55,109 nucleotides of DNA from UMGS1601 sp900553335 (lineage in GTDB: Bacteria; Bacillota; Clostridia; Oscillospirales; Ruminococcaceae). Location: positions 1 through 55,109 of the forward strand of contig CALEUW010000001.1 of assembly GCA_937920725.1 (NCBI GenBank). The letters are read 5' to 3'. Under the pieces are notes generated by a model, which did not search any database, had not been told where the DNA came from, and worked only from the letters and a program-made list of their open reading frames with translations. The position numbers and the translations under genes were made by a program. Shown in pieces: positions 25,352 to 35,231 of this stretch. How positions within the stretch are numbered: the first letter of the stretch is position 1; each line of letters begins with the position of its first letter.

Positions 25352-26014
25352 ATGCAAAACATAAACAAAAAGAAAATGCTTATTATAGGCGCATTGTCGC
25401 TATTGATGATAGCTTTGATAGCAATTGGGATTTCTTTGGCATTGATGACTAAAAGGCCCGAAAACCGTGCAAATAATTTCACTTTTGGAAATGTTAGCAT
25501 TGATTTATCAGAACCGGAATGGGAAGAACATGACTCTGAAGATAAGATTGTTTATCCTGGGAGAACTGTTTCCAAAGATCCGATGATCACAAATACAGGT
25601 GAGAATGATTTGTACGCTTATATTGAAGTCAGCGTACCGAAGAAAACGGTGAGAACTGTAAAAATTGAAAATGATGAAGAAGTAATCAATGAAGCGAGAC
25701 TGCAAGAGCTGTTTAGTTTTGAACCAAATGAAGGCTGGGTTCTCATAAGCCGTGATGATTCGGGTGATGATTATGCAGTATATCTTTATGCATATACTGC
25801 AAAAACCTTATCTCCAGACGAAAGTACAAATGCGTTGTTTAACAGCGTTACATATATAAATATGCTTGAAGGAGAAATTCCGATGGATACTGTTTTGGAG
25901 ATGCCGATCAATGCATACGCAATTCAGTCGGAATACTTGAATGAAACTGGCGATACTCTTCAGGCACAAATGACAGATGCATTTAATAAATACAAAGCAG
26001 AGCAAGAAAAATAA
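25352..26014 (+). CDS. TasA/camelysin-like subunit 1 (EPxW type)
   Basis: 220 residues. A basic N-terminus and a long hydrophobic helix (about 8-31) lead into the TasA-type motif NNFTFGNVSIDLSEPEW, then a VYPGRTVSKDPMITNTG strand pair and an immunoglobulin-like beta domain. Proteins of this type are processed by SipW-class peptidases and assemble into extracellular fibres (TasA) or act as surface proteases (camelysin). I cannot tell which here. The start is ATG 25352, eight bases after AACGGAGGA. First gene of the operon; the next subunit begins 15 bases after its stop. Confidence 0.82.
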   Translation: MQNINKKKMLIIGALSLLMIALIAIGISLALMTKRPENRANNFTFGNVSIDLSEPEWEEHDSEDKIVYPGRTVSKDPMITNTGENDLYAYIEVSVPKKTVRTVKIENDEEVINEARLQELFSFEPNEGWVLISRDDSGDDYAVYLYAYTAKTLSPDESTNALFNSVTYINMLEGEIPMDTVLEMPINAYAIQSEYLNETGDTLQAQMTDAFNKYKAEQEK

Positions 26015-26029
26015 AGGAGGCAGGGGAAT

Positions 26030-26572
26030 ATGAGTAAAAAGAAAATATTTCTTACGGTTATTGCCTGTTTGCTTGTAGTGTCGGCTTCCTTTGGAATGAC
26101 ATATGCTTATCTGATTGCAAACGATTCTGTTTCCAATGAATTTACAATAGGTGAGAACAAAATTGAAATTGAAGAAGAGTATGATCCTCCGGAAAAACTA
26201 ACTCCGGGAATCGAGATAAATAAGAAACCGAGTGTTAAAAACACAGGTAATCTTTACTGCTATGTACGAATGAGAGCGGACTTTTCTGACAGCGCAGCCA
26301 AAGACTTTTGCGAGGAGCTTGTAATGGATACGGCTAATTGGGAGTATAATTCTTCTGACGGATATTACTATTATAAGAAGCTTCTTGCTCCGGGAGATTC
26401 AACAACGAATCTATTTGAAAAGATTGTTATAAAAACTCAAAAAGCAGATGGTACTGATTTAACTGATGCTGATATGATCGACTTTGACGTTCTGGTTTTT
26501 GCAGAGTCCTGTCAGCATGAAGATCACGACGGCGAATGTGCCTCAGGTGAATACAAAACGATTTGGAAGTAA
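26030..26572 (+). CDS. TasA-like subunit 2 (EEYD type)
   Basis: 180 residues. Signal sequence with the SipW-type ending SFGMTYAYLIANDSVSNEFT, then IEIEEEYDPPEKLTPG in place of the EPxW motif, and a NKKPSVKNTGNLYCYVRMR strand pair. A Cys/His-rich tail (CQHEDHDGEC) ends the protein, with no sorting signal or membrane helix. It resembles the subunit at 36028 more than its immediate neighbour. Probably a fibre or accessory subunit. The ribosome-binding site is AAGGAGGCAGGG. Confidence 0.8.
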   Translation: MSKKKIFLTVIACLLVVSASFGMTYAYLIANDSVSNEFTIGENKIEIEEEYDPPEKLTPGIEINKKPSVKNTGNLYCYVRMRADFSDSAAKDFCEELVMDTANWEYNSSDGYYYYKKLLAPGDSTTNLFEKIVIKTQKADGTDLTDADMIDFDVLVFAESCQHEDHDGECASGEYKTIWK

Positions 26573-26586
26573 GGAGGGATATATTG

Positions 26587-29500
26587 ATGCAGACTGATAT
26601 AAAACGAAGTGCTTTTTCTAAGATACTGTCGTTTGCTTTAGTGATGGTTTTGCTGATCAGCTTTATTCCTGATACTGCTGTTAAAACAATAGCGGCAGAC
26701 ATCAACGGTGATTTTGATATATCTCTTTCATGGAATAAAAATGAAAATCCTGTTGATTTTGTTTATGACAGCGATTCCTCAGAATCAAAAATGGTTCGAA
26801 TGAAAATATCCTATTCTAATAAAATGGTGTCAAAGGCATTTGAACCCGGTGAGATAACAATTACAGTCACCGGCTTAAAGGATGCAGTTCGTTCAGGTAA
26901 TTCTTACATACCAGCCGGAATTGCAGCTGACAAGGAGACAGACTTTCCAAAGAATTACGAATGGAGCTATACTTATACTGAGGCAACCGATACATATACG
27001 TTTACAAATAATAATGCGATCGCTGATAAATCTACATTTGAGGGATCATTTGAAATTATCTGGTCACTGCCGTCAAGAAATACTAAAGACGGTTTCACAA
27101 AAGATATCAATGCGAATCTTTATACACCCGAGATTAGCATTGAGAGTAATTCAATAAGCTATTCGCAAACCAGAACACCTGACAAGTATACGATCGTGCA
27201 AAAAACCTCCAAGCTTAATAAGGATAATCTTTTGCTTGATAGTTACGAAGATTATACATGGGTTAATTACGATATAGGAGCTACTGATACCTATTATTCT
27301 AAGGATGTTGAAGGCGAGGAATGTTTTGAATGTTATTTCCTTGCAGATGCTGAGGTTATCAGCAACGATTTGCACTATTCAGGCGAAAAGGTAACGATCA
27401 GCGGCAAAGAATATAAGAAATACTATGCATATAAAGATGTAAAAAGTTCTAATGCTCAGTACTATTTAAACAACATTTTAGTTGCTTATCCAAAGTCGAA
27501 GTATGATTCTAACGCTAAGGTTACAAATTATGTTAAGCTTTGCGGACAATATTATGAGAGTAAAGATTCTGATTATGACAGCGAAGTAGGCTTGCTTGCA
27601 CAAAATGAATCGACTATATCAATTGCTGACTACGATTTTAACGATATACCCGGCGACATTTACGATGTATGGAAAACATCTTGCGGCGTTCACGGAACAT
27701 ATATCGACAGTCATTGCAGCGAGTGTAAGCAATATGGTGCAGTAAATTCCGTTCATCTCTATAACGGAAATAAAGAATACTATTCAATGCTCGGAGTGCG
27801 TTTAAACTTTTATAATGAGTCTATTTTGCACCCGGAGTCTTACGATCTTGAGTTTGTGGATGATGTAATTGACATAGAGCTTACTGACGGTACAATAAGA
27901 AGACTTAGTGATGATGAATTTAATTTCACAAAGGTATATATACCGGCTGATTTTGAAATACGAAACAATAATAATTTCGTTATTTCATCTATGGCTTCGC
28001 CTGGGTCTGCCGGAGCCAGCGTTTCATCAAACGCATATGCTGTTGAAATTTATGTAAGGCATAAAAATGCACCCGCAACAGCTTTTGAGCTTCTAAATAC
28101 CGAGCAAACGAAAAATCTTAAAATAAGATCTGAGGGTCAAACAGTTGACCTTCCTGAGGATACGGTAGGAGTTAAGATAAAAGTAGTAGATGTCAAAGAA
28201 GGTTTTACAACAGGAGATTTTCGCTGCTACTATAAGTTTCATACCGACGATGCTGACATAGCGACAAACGGAGGAAGTGTCTTTAACAATATATACTTTA
28301 AGCTTTATAGTACATATTATGACGATGCAGGAAAACGCTGCGAGGACGTACCTATCAATGATTACAAGGACGCTGATGAGCAAACCATAGCGGTGTTGTA
28401 CGGAGCTGATTACAAAAACAACAGAGAATATCAAAGAGATATGTCACTGTATGGGGAGGCTTTAGACAGAGAGGTTGGCAGAGTCCACATTCTTGAGATT
28501 CCTAATGAGTTTCAGCTTACGAGAACCAGAATAGAGCCGGACACCTCAATAAATTCAAACGGTTTGTCGAATAATGCTTATCATTTTTTAGGTTCGATTA
28601 ATTCGGAGTTTAAACTTGGAGAAGGTACTGAGCTTAGTAATTTCTCTATTTATACAATTATTCCTAAGGGACTGAGAATCAGTGAGGATTGTAACGATCC
28701 CGAAGCGTTGAAGGATGTTTTGAGGTTTTCTTCAACTGATGGTTACAGTTCTGCGGAAATAGCGGCTCATACAAAGATAACAATAATTGACGATCCGAAT
28801 GCATACGACGGAAGGCAGTACATAAGGTTTGACTTTGACTTTTCTGATGGCCCTATTTTAATGCAAAATCTTTCAATTTCAGGAATCCCAATGTATGTTT
28901 ACAGACATAACATTGAGTTTGGACAGGTTAGTTATACTCTGAGAGCCGCAATGCTTGTCGATCAAGCAGGAAAGTGGTATTCAAACAGCACTGACAACAA
29001 CACAATGGAAGACTCTATATGGGTGGACATAGACGGTGACGGCAATACTTCAGAGCCTGCTTCATTTGCTTCGCACACATACATTCTCACAAATTCTGAG
29101 AACTATGAAATGATACTGACAAAGTATGTGTCTACGCCATTGTCAAACGGTCTTGTAAATCCAAGCGAGAAGTCTGATATTGCTGATGTTCCAAAGACAT
29201 ACGCAGGCGGAGAATATTCATATTTCTTATCTGCAAAAGTAAATACCGGAGTGGCTAAAAACATTGTTTTTGTTGACGTTATCGAGCCTGATGATACTTC
29301 CGAGTGGCAGGGAGAATTTTTAGAAGTCGATTACTCTCAGATAGTTAGTCAGCTCACATATGAAAATGAAGTAGTACCACCAACTATTTATTATTCAAGC
29401 GTAGTGGAAGACAGCTATACCAAAACAGATGAAAATGGTAACATTACTATTAATCGAGATGCTTTTAAAACAGGAAACTGGACTACGCAGAAGCCTGATA

Positions 29501-32500
29501 TAGTTCGTTCGATTGCCGTTGACTTCGGTGAGGGTATTGCAAATAACGGAATGGGCATGATGCTTGAAATTAAAATGAAAGCGCCTACCGATCCGAATGA
29601 TTACAATAAAATAGCAACTAACTCTTGTTCTGTAGGCTATGAATGGATTCAAAAGACAGACGAATCTAAAACATACCCTGACTATTTAACATCTAATACT
29701 GTTCCTGTGCAGTATATTCCGGGTTGCAGAATTATTTTGACCAAAAAAGATGAAACTAGCGGTCAATCAATTACCGGAGCGACTTTTGAGCTTTACAAAA
29801 AGGGTAACGGTGTTTCAGATGAGTTGATAGGAACATATGAAACTAACGAAAACGGAAGAATCAGCGTTAGCGGGCTTGATTTTGGTGATTATTACTTTAA
29901 GGAAACAGTTGCTCCTAAAGGATACGAGCTTTCAGGTTCAATAAGTGAAATAATAACGCTTGATGAAAACACTTTGAATCAAAGTATAAATTTTGAAAAC
30001 ACAAGAAAGAGCGGAAGCATTACTGTTAAGAAGGTGTCTGACCGACTTCCTGACCTTGTTTTGCAAGGCGCCGAGTTTATGCTCTGCAGAGAGGACGGCA
30101 CTGCTGTTTCTGATAATGTGTTTGTTACAAATGAAAACGGAGAAATAAAGATAACAGGCCTTCTATGGGGAAAATATTATCTTTTAGAAACGAAAGCGCC
30201 TAATGGCTATGAGATTTCAAATGAAAAAATTGAGTTTGAAATCAACGCAGAAACAGTTGAAGCGCCTGAAATCAAGACTGTAACTAATGAACAGAAGCCT
30301 GCAACAGCAGTGCTTGAAAAATACGAGCTTAGCAGTGACAAATACGGAGAATTTTCTCATGACGATAACGGTAATTTATCGACTGAGATTGATAAAAATT
30401 CTCCTATAAGCGGTGCTGTTTATGAGTTGTACGATGAGAATGACAATAAGTTAAGCACCAATGTTACAGCCAATGACGGAAAGATATATGCTGAGGATCT
30501 GACATTCGGACGGTATTATTTCTTAGAGAAAACACCTGCTAAGGGATATTCAAAGTATGATGAAAAAATCTGGTTTGAAGTAAATGCCGAACATACATCG
30601 GCGAATTTGATTATAAAAACCGCCGATGCTAGAAAAACAGGAAGCGTATGGCTTCAAAAGAGCGATGATAAAGGAGCGCTTGTTAAAGGTGCCACTTACA
30701 GTTTGTTTGATAAGAACGGCAATAAGCTCTATGTAACTGAAGTAAATTCGGGAAAAGGAGATAGTAAGTATAAATACTCCGATAGCTCAAGCGGTACAAC
30801 CGACATGATTACAAGTGCTGAGGGTATTATTGAAATTGACGGAATTCATTGGGGAGATTATTATTTACAGGAAACAGCTTCGCCTAAAGGCTATGAATTA
30901 AATCCTGAAAAGTATGAGTTTACTGTTGATAAGGATACAGTTACAAGCACTATTGTAAAGAGCGCTACCGATAACCGATATAAAGGAGTGGTAGAGCTTA
31001 CAAAGTGTGAAGAAGGAAACGAGAGCAGGTTGCTTTCGGGAGCTGTATTTACTCTGTACAATAATGACGGAAGCATTTATCGGGACGATCTTGTTACAGA
31101 CGATAACGGAAAGCTAAGAGTCGAAAATATCGACTGGGGAAGCTATTATTTCTTAGAGAAAACTGCTCCTGAGGGTTATGGTCTTAATCCTCAAAAGGTG
31201 AGATTTTCCGTGAATAACTTGACAGCAGGAAAGCTTCAGGAAATTACGGTTACTGACCCTGTGAAAAACTATAAGCTGACGGTTAATAAGAAAATTTTAC
31301 AGTCAGATGTAGTGTTGGCTCACGGTAATCCTACCTTCACATTTGAAGTTAAAAACACACAGACCGGGCATACATACTATAAGACTGTTTCGTTTGGAAG
31401 CGATAATATTGCTCCCGGCAAAGACGGATATGCGGAGGCATCTGTAGTATTTGCTCTTCCAATGGGAGAATACGACATTTCCGAAGTAAGTGTTGACAGA
31501 TATAAGCTTTCTGCTATTGAGCCTACAGAATATGCTCGTGGTGATAAGGCAGTTGTAATGCTTAATGACAGCACTCCTGAAGAGGGCATTTATGTTTCGT
31601 TTACAAACGATAAAACTGATCAGAGCAAAACAACAGATAATTCTACGGTAACGAATATTCTTAACCGAGCAAGAAAGCTGACAGCGATTGTTGCCGATTA
31701 TCACGGTCCGACAACGGTAACAAAGGATAAGATTTCACCTGATGATCTGACAGTATATGCTATATACGATGACGGAACTCAGATAACTGTTGAAAACTAT
31801 AAGCTTGATCCGGAAACATTAAGCGCTGAGAACAACGGTGATTTTGAAATTTCAGTAAGCTATACTGATGGCGGAATTACTCGTAAGGATTCGTTTATTG
31901 TAAACATTGATCTGCCAACTCCGTTTACAGCACAGTTTGTCAATAAAAATGCAAACGGAACATATTCTACTGCTAATACGCCTAGAGAATTTGTAGATTC
32001 AGACGGCACTAGATATGACGGGTTAGTTAAGATCACCGGATATAACGGTACTTCAAGTGTTATTAACTTTCCGGCAATGCTGACTGGCTATATTCCGACT
32101 GGTTCTGAAACGGAGAATACAAGATATGCAGGTATGAAGTTTAAAGTTGTCGGTGTTGAAAAAAGTACATCCGGATTTTATTCGATTGATGTTAAAAACG
32201 GAAGTAAGAGCATAACTAGCATAAGCTTTGCTGAAGGTATTGAATTTGTCGGACACAGAGCGTTTAGCAATTTTGACGGACTAAACTGTACTCTTGAGTT
32301 CCCGAATTCGCTGACACAAATTGGGGATTACGCTTTCTTCAATTGTAAAGGCTTAAAAGGCGATTTAGTAATTCCTGACAGTGTAGCAAAAATTGCGAAC
32401 AGTGCTTTCCAGAGCGCCTATGCAACTGTGGGAGAGTGCGGAAATCTTGTCATAGGAAAAAATGTGGAAGCTATTGGAGAATACTCATTTAATGGATGTA

Positions 32501-33684
32501 AGTTTAATGGAAGTTTAACGTTTGCTGAAAACAGCAGTTTAAAAACTATAGGATCTAATGCTTTCATCAATTGTAGTAGCTTTACGGGTGATTTGATGAT
32601 ACCGGCAAGTGTAACCCAAATCGGCAACAGCGCATTTTACTCGTGTTCCGGATTTAATGGAAGATTGGATTTCGGAAACGAAAGTCAGCTTAAAACAATC
32701 GGTAATTATGCTTTCTGGAGATGCAAAGGCTTCACGGGTGATTTAAAAATACCTTCTAATGTTGAAACAATCGGTAATAATGCGTTTACGGGATGCAATG
32801 GTTTTAACGGAACATTAACGTTTGAAGCTGGCAGTGAGCTTAAAACTATCGGTAATTATGCGTTCAGCGCATATAATTGGAACTATGATGCACCTAAGTT
32901 TACAGGAGATTTGACACTTCCTGAAGGATTAGAAACTATCGGTGATCACGCTTTCTACTGTTGTAAAGAACTTGATGGATATTTAACACTTCCGAGTACA
33001 TTAAAAGTAATTAATAACTGGGCTTTCTATGAATGTACTAATCTAAAGAGTCAAAACTTAATAATTCCGGATACTGTAGAAGTTCTTGGAAACAGAGCTT
33101 TTGCTAACTGTGAAAGCTTAAGCGGCGAATTACATTTGCCTCAAAACAGCAATATAACTGCTATAGAAATGAATACTTTCTATAACTGCTATAGTTTAAC
33201 CGGAAACTTGAATATTCCTTCTAATATCAAGAAAATCGGATATGGCGCTTTCGCTATGTGTCGTGGATTCAACGCCTTGGAATTGAATGAAGGTTTAGAG
33301 GAAATCAGCGCGTCGATCAGCGGTGAAGGTTATGAGAACTATGGCTCATTCCGAGAATGTACGGGATTTAAGAGCAATTTGACAATACCTAAGAGCGTTA
33401 AAGTTATAGGACAGGATGCATTCCATACTTGCAGAGGTTTCAACGGATATGTTTTAACTATACCTGAAGGTAATAGTTTAACAGAAATTGGAAAAACAGC
33501 ATTTGCTTATTGTAACTTTAACAATAGTAATTCTGTAATCTATATTGCAAGAAAATCAACAGATACTGTTTCGGCTATTACAAATATCAACGATCCCGGT
33601 ATCAGCACTTCGGCAGCGACTATCGGAGACAGCATTTGTTACGGCTATCAAGTAAAAGGTATTTACTTTATCCGAGATAACTAG
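26587..33684 (+). CDS. Giant surface protein: SpaA/Cna-B-like repeats plus BspA-type LRR
   Basis: 2365 residues. Signal peptide (about 1-37, ending near KTIAAD). A large adhesin-like N-terminal part (40-1040) includes a C-x10-C-x2-C cluster near 365. Five SpaA/Cna-B-like prealbumin domains follow (about 1046-1136, 1140-1225, 1238-1345, 1349-1458, 1465-1555), each ending in a YYxxET/EK-x-P-x-GY motif. Then come a pilin-like domain (1561-1688) and an Ig-like domain (about 1695-1778). From about 1870 to the end there are leucine-rich repeats of the BspA type (IGNYAF..C.GFTGDL.IP). The C-terminus (GIYFIRDN) has no LPXTG, membrane helix or cell-wall module. The ATG start follows AAGGAGGG. Likely a fibre-associated adhesin. 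Confidence 0.85.
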   Translation: MQTDIKRSAFSKILSFALVMVLLISFIPDTAVKTIAADINGDFDISLSWNKNENPVDFVYDSDSSESKMVRMKISYSNKMVSKAFEPGEITITVTGLKDAVRSGNSYIPAGIAADKETDFPKNYEWSYTYTEATDTYTFTNNNAIADKSTFEGSFEIIWSLPSRNTKDGFTKDINANLYTPEISIESNSISYSQTRTPDKYTIVQKTSKLNKDNLLLDSYEDYTWVNYDIGATDTYYSKDVEGEECFECYFLADAEVISNDLHYSGEKVTISGKEYKKYYAYKDVKSSNAQYYLNNILVAYPKSKYDSNAKVTNYVKLCGQYYESKDSDYDSEVGLLAQNESTISIADYDFNDIPGDIYDVWKTSCGVHGTYIDSHCSECKQYGAVNSVHLYNGNKEYYSMLGVRLNFYNESILHPESYDLEFVDDVIDIELTDGTIRRLSDDEFNFTKVYIPADFEIRNNNNFVISSMASPGSAGASVSSNAYAVEIYVRHKNAPATAFELLNTEQTKNLKIRSEGQTVDLPEDTVGVKIKVVDVKEGFTTGDFRCYYKFHTDDADIATNGGSVFNNIYFKLYSTYYDDAGKRCEDVPINDYKDADEQTIAVLYGADYKNNREYQRDMSLYGEALDREVGRVHILEIPNEFQLTRTRIEPDTSINSNGLSNNAYHFLGSINSEFKLGEGTELSNFSIYTIIPKGLRISEDCNDPEALKDVLRFSSTDGYSSAEIAAHTKITIIDDPNAYDGRQYIRFDFDFSDGPILMQNLSISGIPMYVYRHNIEFGQVSYTLRAAMLVDQAGKWYSNSTDNNTMEDSIWVDIDGDGNTSEPASFASHTYILTNSENYEMILTKYVSTPLSNGLVNPSEKSDIADVPKTYAGGEYSYFLSAKVNTGVAKNIVFVDVIEPDDTSEWQGEFLEVDYSQIVSQLTYENEVVPPTIYYSSVVEDSYTKTDENGNITINRDAFKTGNWTTQKPDIVRSIAVDFGEGIANNGMGMMLEIKMKAPTDPNDYNKIATNSCSVGYEWIQKTDESKTYPDYLTSNTVPVQYIPGCRIILTKKDETSGQSITGATFELYKKGNGVSDELIGTYETNENGRISVSGLDFGDYYFKETVAPKGYELSGSISEIITLDENTLNQSINFENTRKSGSITVKKVSDRLPDLVLQGAEFMLCREDGTAVSDNVFVTNENGEIKITGLLWGKYYLLETKAPNGYEISNEKIEFEINAETVEAPEIKTVTNEQKPATAVLEKYELSSDKYGEFSHDDNGNLSTEIDKNSPISGAVYELYDENDNKLSTNVTANDGKIYAEDLTFGRYYFLEKTPAKGYSKYDEKIWFEVNAEHTSANLIIKTADARKTGSVWLQKSDDKGALVKGATYSLFDKNGNKLYVTEVNSGKGDSKYKYSDSSSGTTDMITSAEGIIEIDGIHWGDYYLQETASPKGYELNPEKYEFTVDKDTVTSTIVKSATDNRYKGVVELTKCEEGNESRLLSGAVFTLYNNDGSIYRDDLVTDDNGKLRVENIDWGSYYFLEKTAPEGYGLNPQKVRFSVNNLTAGKLQEITVTDPVKNYKLTVNKKILQSDVVLAHGNPTFTFEVKNTQTGHTYYKTVSFGSDNIAPGKDGYAEASVVFALPMGEYDISEVSVDRYKLSAIEPTEYARGDKAVVMLNDSTPEEGIYVSFTNDKTDQSKTTDNSTVTNILNRARKLTAIVADYHGPTTVTKDKISPDDLTVYAIYDDGTQITVENYKLDPETLSAENNGDFEISVSYTDGGITRKDSFIVNIDLPTPFTAQFVNKNANGTYSTANTPREFVDSDGTRYDGLVKITGYNGTSSVINFPAMLTGYIPTGSETENTRYAGMKFKVVGVEKSTSGFYSIDVKNGSKSITSISFAEGIEFVGHRAFSNFDGLNCTLEFPNSLTQIGDYAFFNCKGLKGDLVIPDSVAKIANSAFQSAYATVGECGNLVIGKNVEAIGEYSFNGCKFNGSLTFAENSSLKTIGSNAFINCSSFTGDLMIPASVTQIGNSAFYSCSGFNGRLDFGNESQLKTIGNYAFWRCKGFTGDLKIPSNVETIGNNAFTGCNGFNGTLTFEAGSELKTIGNYAFSAYNWNYDAPKFTGDLTLPEGLETIGDHAFYCCKELDGYLTLPSTLKVINNWAFYECTNLKSQNLIIPDTVEVLGNRAFANCESLSGELHLPQNSNITAIEMNTFYNCYSLTGNLNIPSNIKKIGYGAFAMCRGFNALELNEGLEEISASISGEGYENYGSFRECTGFKSNLTIPKSVKVIGQDAFHTCRGFNGYVLTIPEGNSLTEIGKTAFAYCNFNNSNSVIYIARKSTDTVSAITNINDPGISTSAATIGDSICYGYQVKGIYFIRDN

Positions 33685-33690
33685 TAAGTT

Positions 33691-33725
33691 CCCTCCCTGC
33701 GGCTCTATATGCCGCAGGGTATGGG
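33691..33725 (+). promoter_or_regulatory. GC-rich intercistronic hairpin after the giant gene
   Basis: Perfect nine-bp stem CCCTGCGGC (33695-33703) / GCCGCAGGG (33711-33719) with a seven-base loop and outer TCCC/GGGA pairing, in very AT-rich surroundings. No T-run follows. It may protect the upstream mRNA end or cause partial termination, lowering sipW expression relative to the subunits. Confidence 0.6.
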
Positions 33726-33754
33726 ATGTTCAAAAGGAGTGTTAAAATTAAGAA

Positions 33755-34273
33755 TTGAAAAGAGTAGCAAATATTTTATCTACACTCATAATAGTGTTAT
33801 TGGTTATAGCTCTTACAGCAGTGTTGATTTCAAAGCTGGTTTTCGGCATTGAAATGAAAGCAGTTTTGACTGGATCTATGGAGCCTGAGCTTCCGGTTGG
33901 TAGCCTTCTGATTATAAGCCCAACTGAGTATGATAAAGTTGAAGTTGGCGATGACATAACGTTTGTCAGAGATGAAAAACTGACGCTTGTAACTCATAGA
34001 GTTATTCAAAAAGACGATGAAACACAAAAAATTACCACACAGGGAATAGCAAATAATACACCTGATAAGCCGACGAGCTTTGAAAATGTTGTCGGTAAGG
34101 TAGTGTTTCACATACCACTTGTAGGTTATTTCGTGATATGGACATCTACCGTTAAGGGAAAAGTCATATGCGGAATCATAATTGTCGCACTGGTTGCGCT
34201 TAGCATTGTTCTATCAAAATCCGATAAAAATTGCTCGGATGAAGATAAAGCAGACGAGCAGACTGACGGCTAA
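33755..34273 (+). CDS. sipW: Signal peptidase I, SipW/ER type
   Basis: 172 residues. Membrane helix near the N-terminus (about 7-30), catalytic serine in LTGSMEP (Ser41) and a histidine in VTHRV (His81) where ordinary bacterial signal peptidases have lysine. That Ser/His pair defines the SipW/archaeal-ER subtype, which cleaves TasA-type signal peptides. A second helix (about 140-160) closes the protein. The start must lie after the in-frame TAA at 33749; the only good candidate is TTG 33755, but the GGAG is 15 bases away, so translation may be weak. It sits among its presumed substrates. Confidence 0.9.
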   Translation: MKRVANILSTLIIVLLVIALTAVLISKLVFGIEMKAVLTGSMEPELPVGSLLIISPTEYDKVEVGDDITFVRDEKLTLVTHRVIQKDDETQKITTQGIANNTPDKPTSFENVVGKVVFHIPLVGYFVIWTSTVKGKVICGIIIVALVALSIVLSKSDKNCSDEDKADEQTDG

Positions 34274-34307
34274 TAAATATTAAAACTTTTCTAAAGGAGG
34301 AAAAGAA

Positions 34308-35183
34308 ATGAAATCAAAAAACAAGAAGATTTTTGCGGGAGTTATCTCACTTGGGATAATTTCTGCGGTAGCAATCGGAGGAACTCTTTCGTATCTAACC
34401 GATTCCACGGAGCAAAGGGCAAACAATTTTACATTTGCTTCCAACGGTATTGATGCCATGCTTACAGAGCCTGATTGGGACGGAGTTATAGATTATTTGT
34501 ATCCGGACGATCCCGACTTCCCTGAAGGTTCTAATGCTGATATCGTTCCGGTTTACGGTTACAACGAAGATGGAAAACCGATTACTGAACAGCCTAATGA
34601 TATAGTTTACGGCGAGGACAATGCTAAGAACATGATTCCGGGTCAGACGGCTAAAAAGAACCCGATCATCACAAACACGGGAACTATGACTGATGAGTGG
34701 GTAGCAGCTAAGGTAACTTTTGTTTACGGCGAGGGATCATCAAATGCCGGAAAAGCTCTTAACGAAGCTGATTGGGCACTTGTAAAAGAATATATACAGG
34801 TTGATTATAATACAGCTGAATCGGATAATGGCTACTGGACTCAGGTAGGTGCTGCCGAAACAGTTTCACAAACCTATTACTACAGTGAAATTTTGAATAA
34901 AGGAACTGAAACTAACGGTAAAGTAACCTATGGAGAAGTTACACAGCCGATCTTCAATACAGTTACATTAAGCACTGAAGCAGACAACGAAACAGTTGAA
35001 AAGCTCATTAAGATGGGTGGAATTGCAATTTACATAGAAGGTTATGCCGTACAAAGCGACGCTTACTCTGATTATGCTGCATGGATGGCAAGTAACTCTG
35101 CTGTATTTGAACACACACCAACAACAGGTTATGCACCTGATACAGGAGTAGCAAGCCCTGGAATTTTTCCAAAATCAGCGTAA
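34308..35183 (+). CDS. TasA/camelysin-like subunit 3 (EPxW type)
   Basis: 291 residues. SipW-type signal ending AIGGTLSYLTDSTEQRAN, then NNFTFASNGIDAMLTEPDW, a KNPIITNTGTMTDEWVAAK strand pair and a long beta domain. The tail holds APDTG (an LPXTG-like pentapeptide) followed by only about ten residues (VASPGIFPKSA), without a hydrophobic helix. If this is a sorting remnant it is not functional for anchoring. Ribosome-binding site AAAGGAGGAAAAG. Likely a main fibre subunit. Confidence 0.83.
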   Translation: MKSKNKKIFAGVISLGIISAVAIGGTLSYLTDSTEQRANNFTFASNGIDAMLTEPDWDGVIDYLYPDDPDFPEGSNADIVPVYGYNEDGKPITEQPNDIVYGEDNAKNMIPGQTAKKNPIITNTGTMTDEWVAAKVTFVYGEGSSNAGKALNEADWALVKEYIQVDYNTAESDNGYWTQVGAAETVSQTYYYSEILNKGTETNGKVTYGEVTQPIFNTVTLSTEADNETVEKLIKMGGIAIYIEGYAVQSDAYSDYAAWMASNSAVFEHTPTTGYAPDTGVASPGIFPKSA

Positions 35184-35231
35184 GCTGTTTTAATAAAAAA
35201 AAAAAATAATTTACAAAAGAGGTAAAACATT

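Noticed and set aside
32200..33600. Periodic DNA in the giant gene as a possible tandem repeat or CRISPR-like array
   Set aside because: The periodicity is the amino-acid repeat of BspA-type leucine-rich domains; unit lengths and bases vary and there are no spacers.
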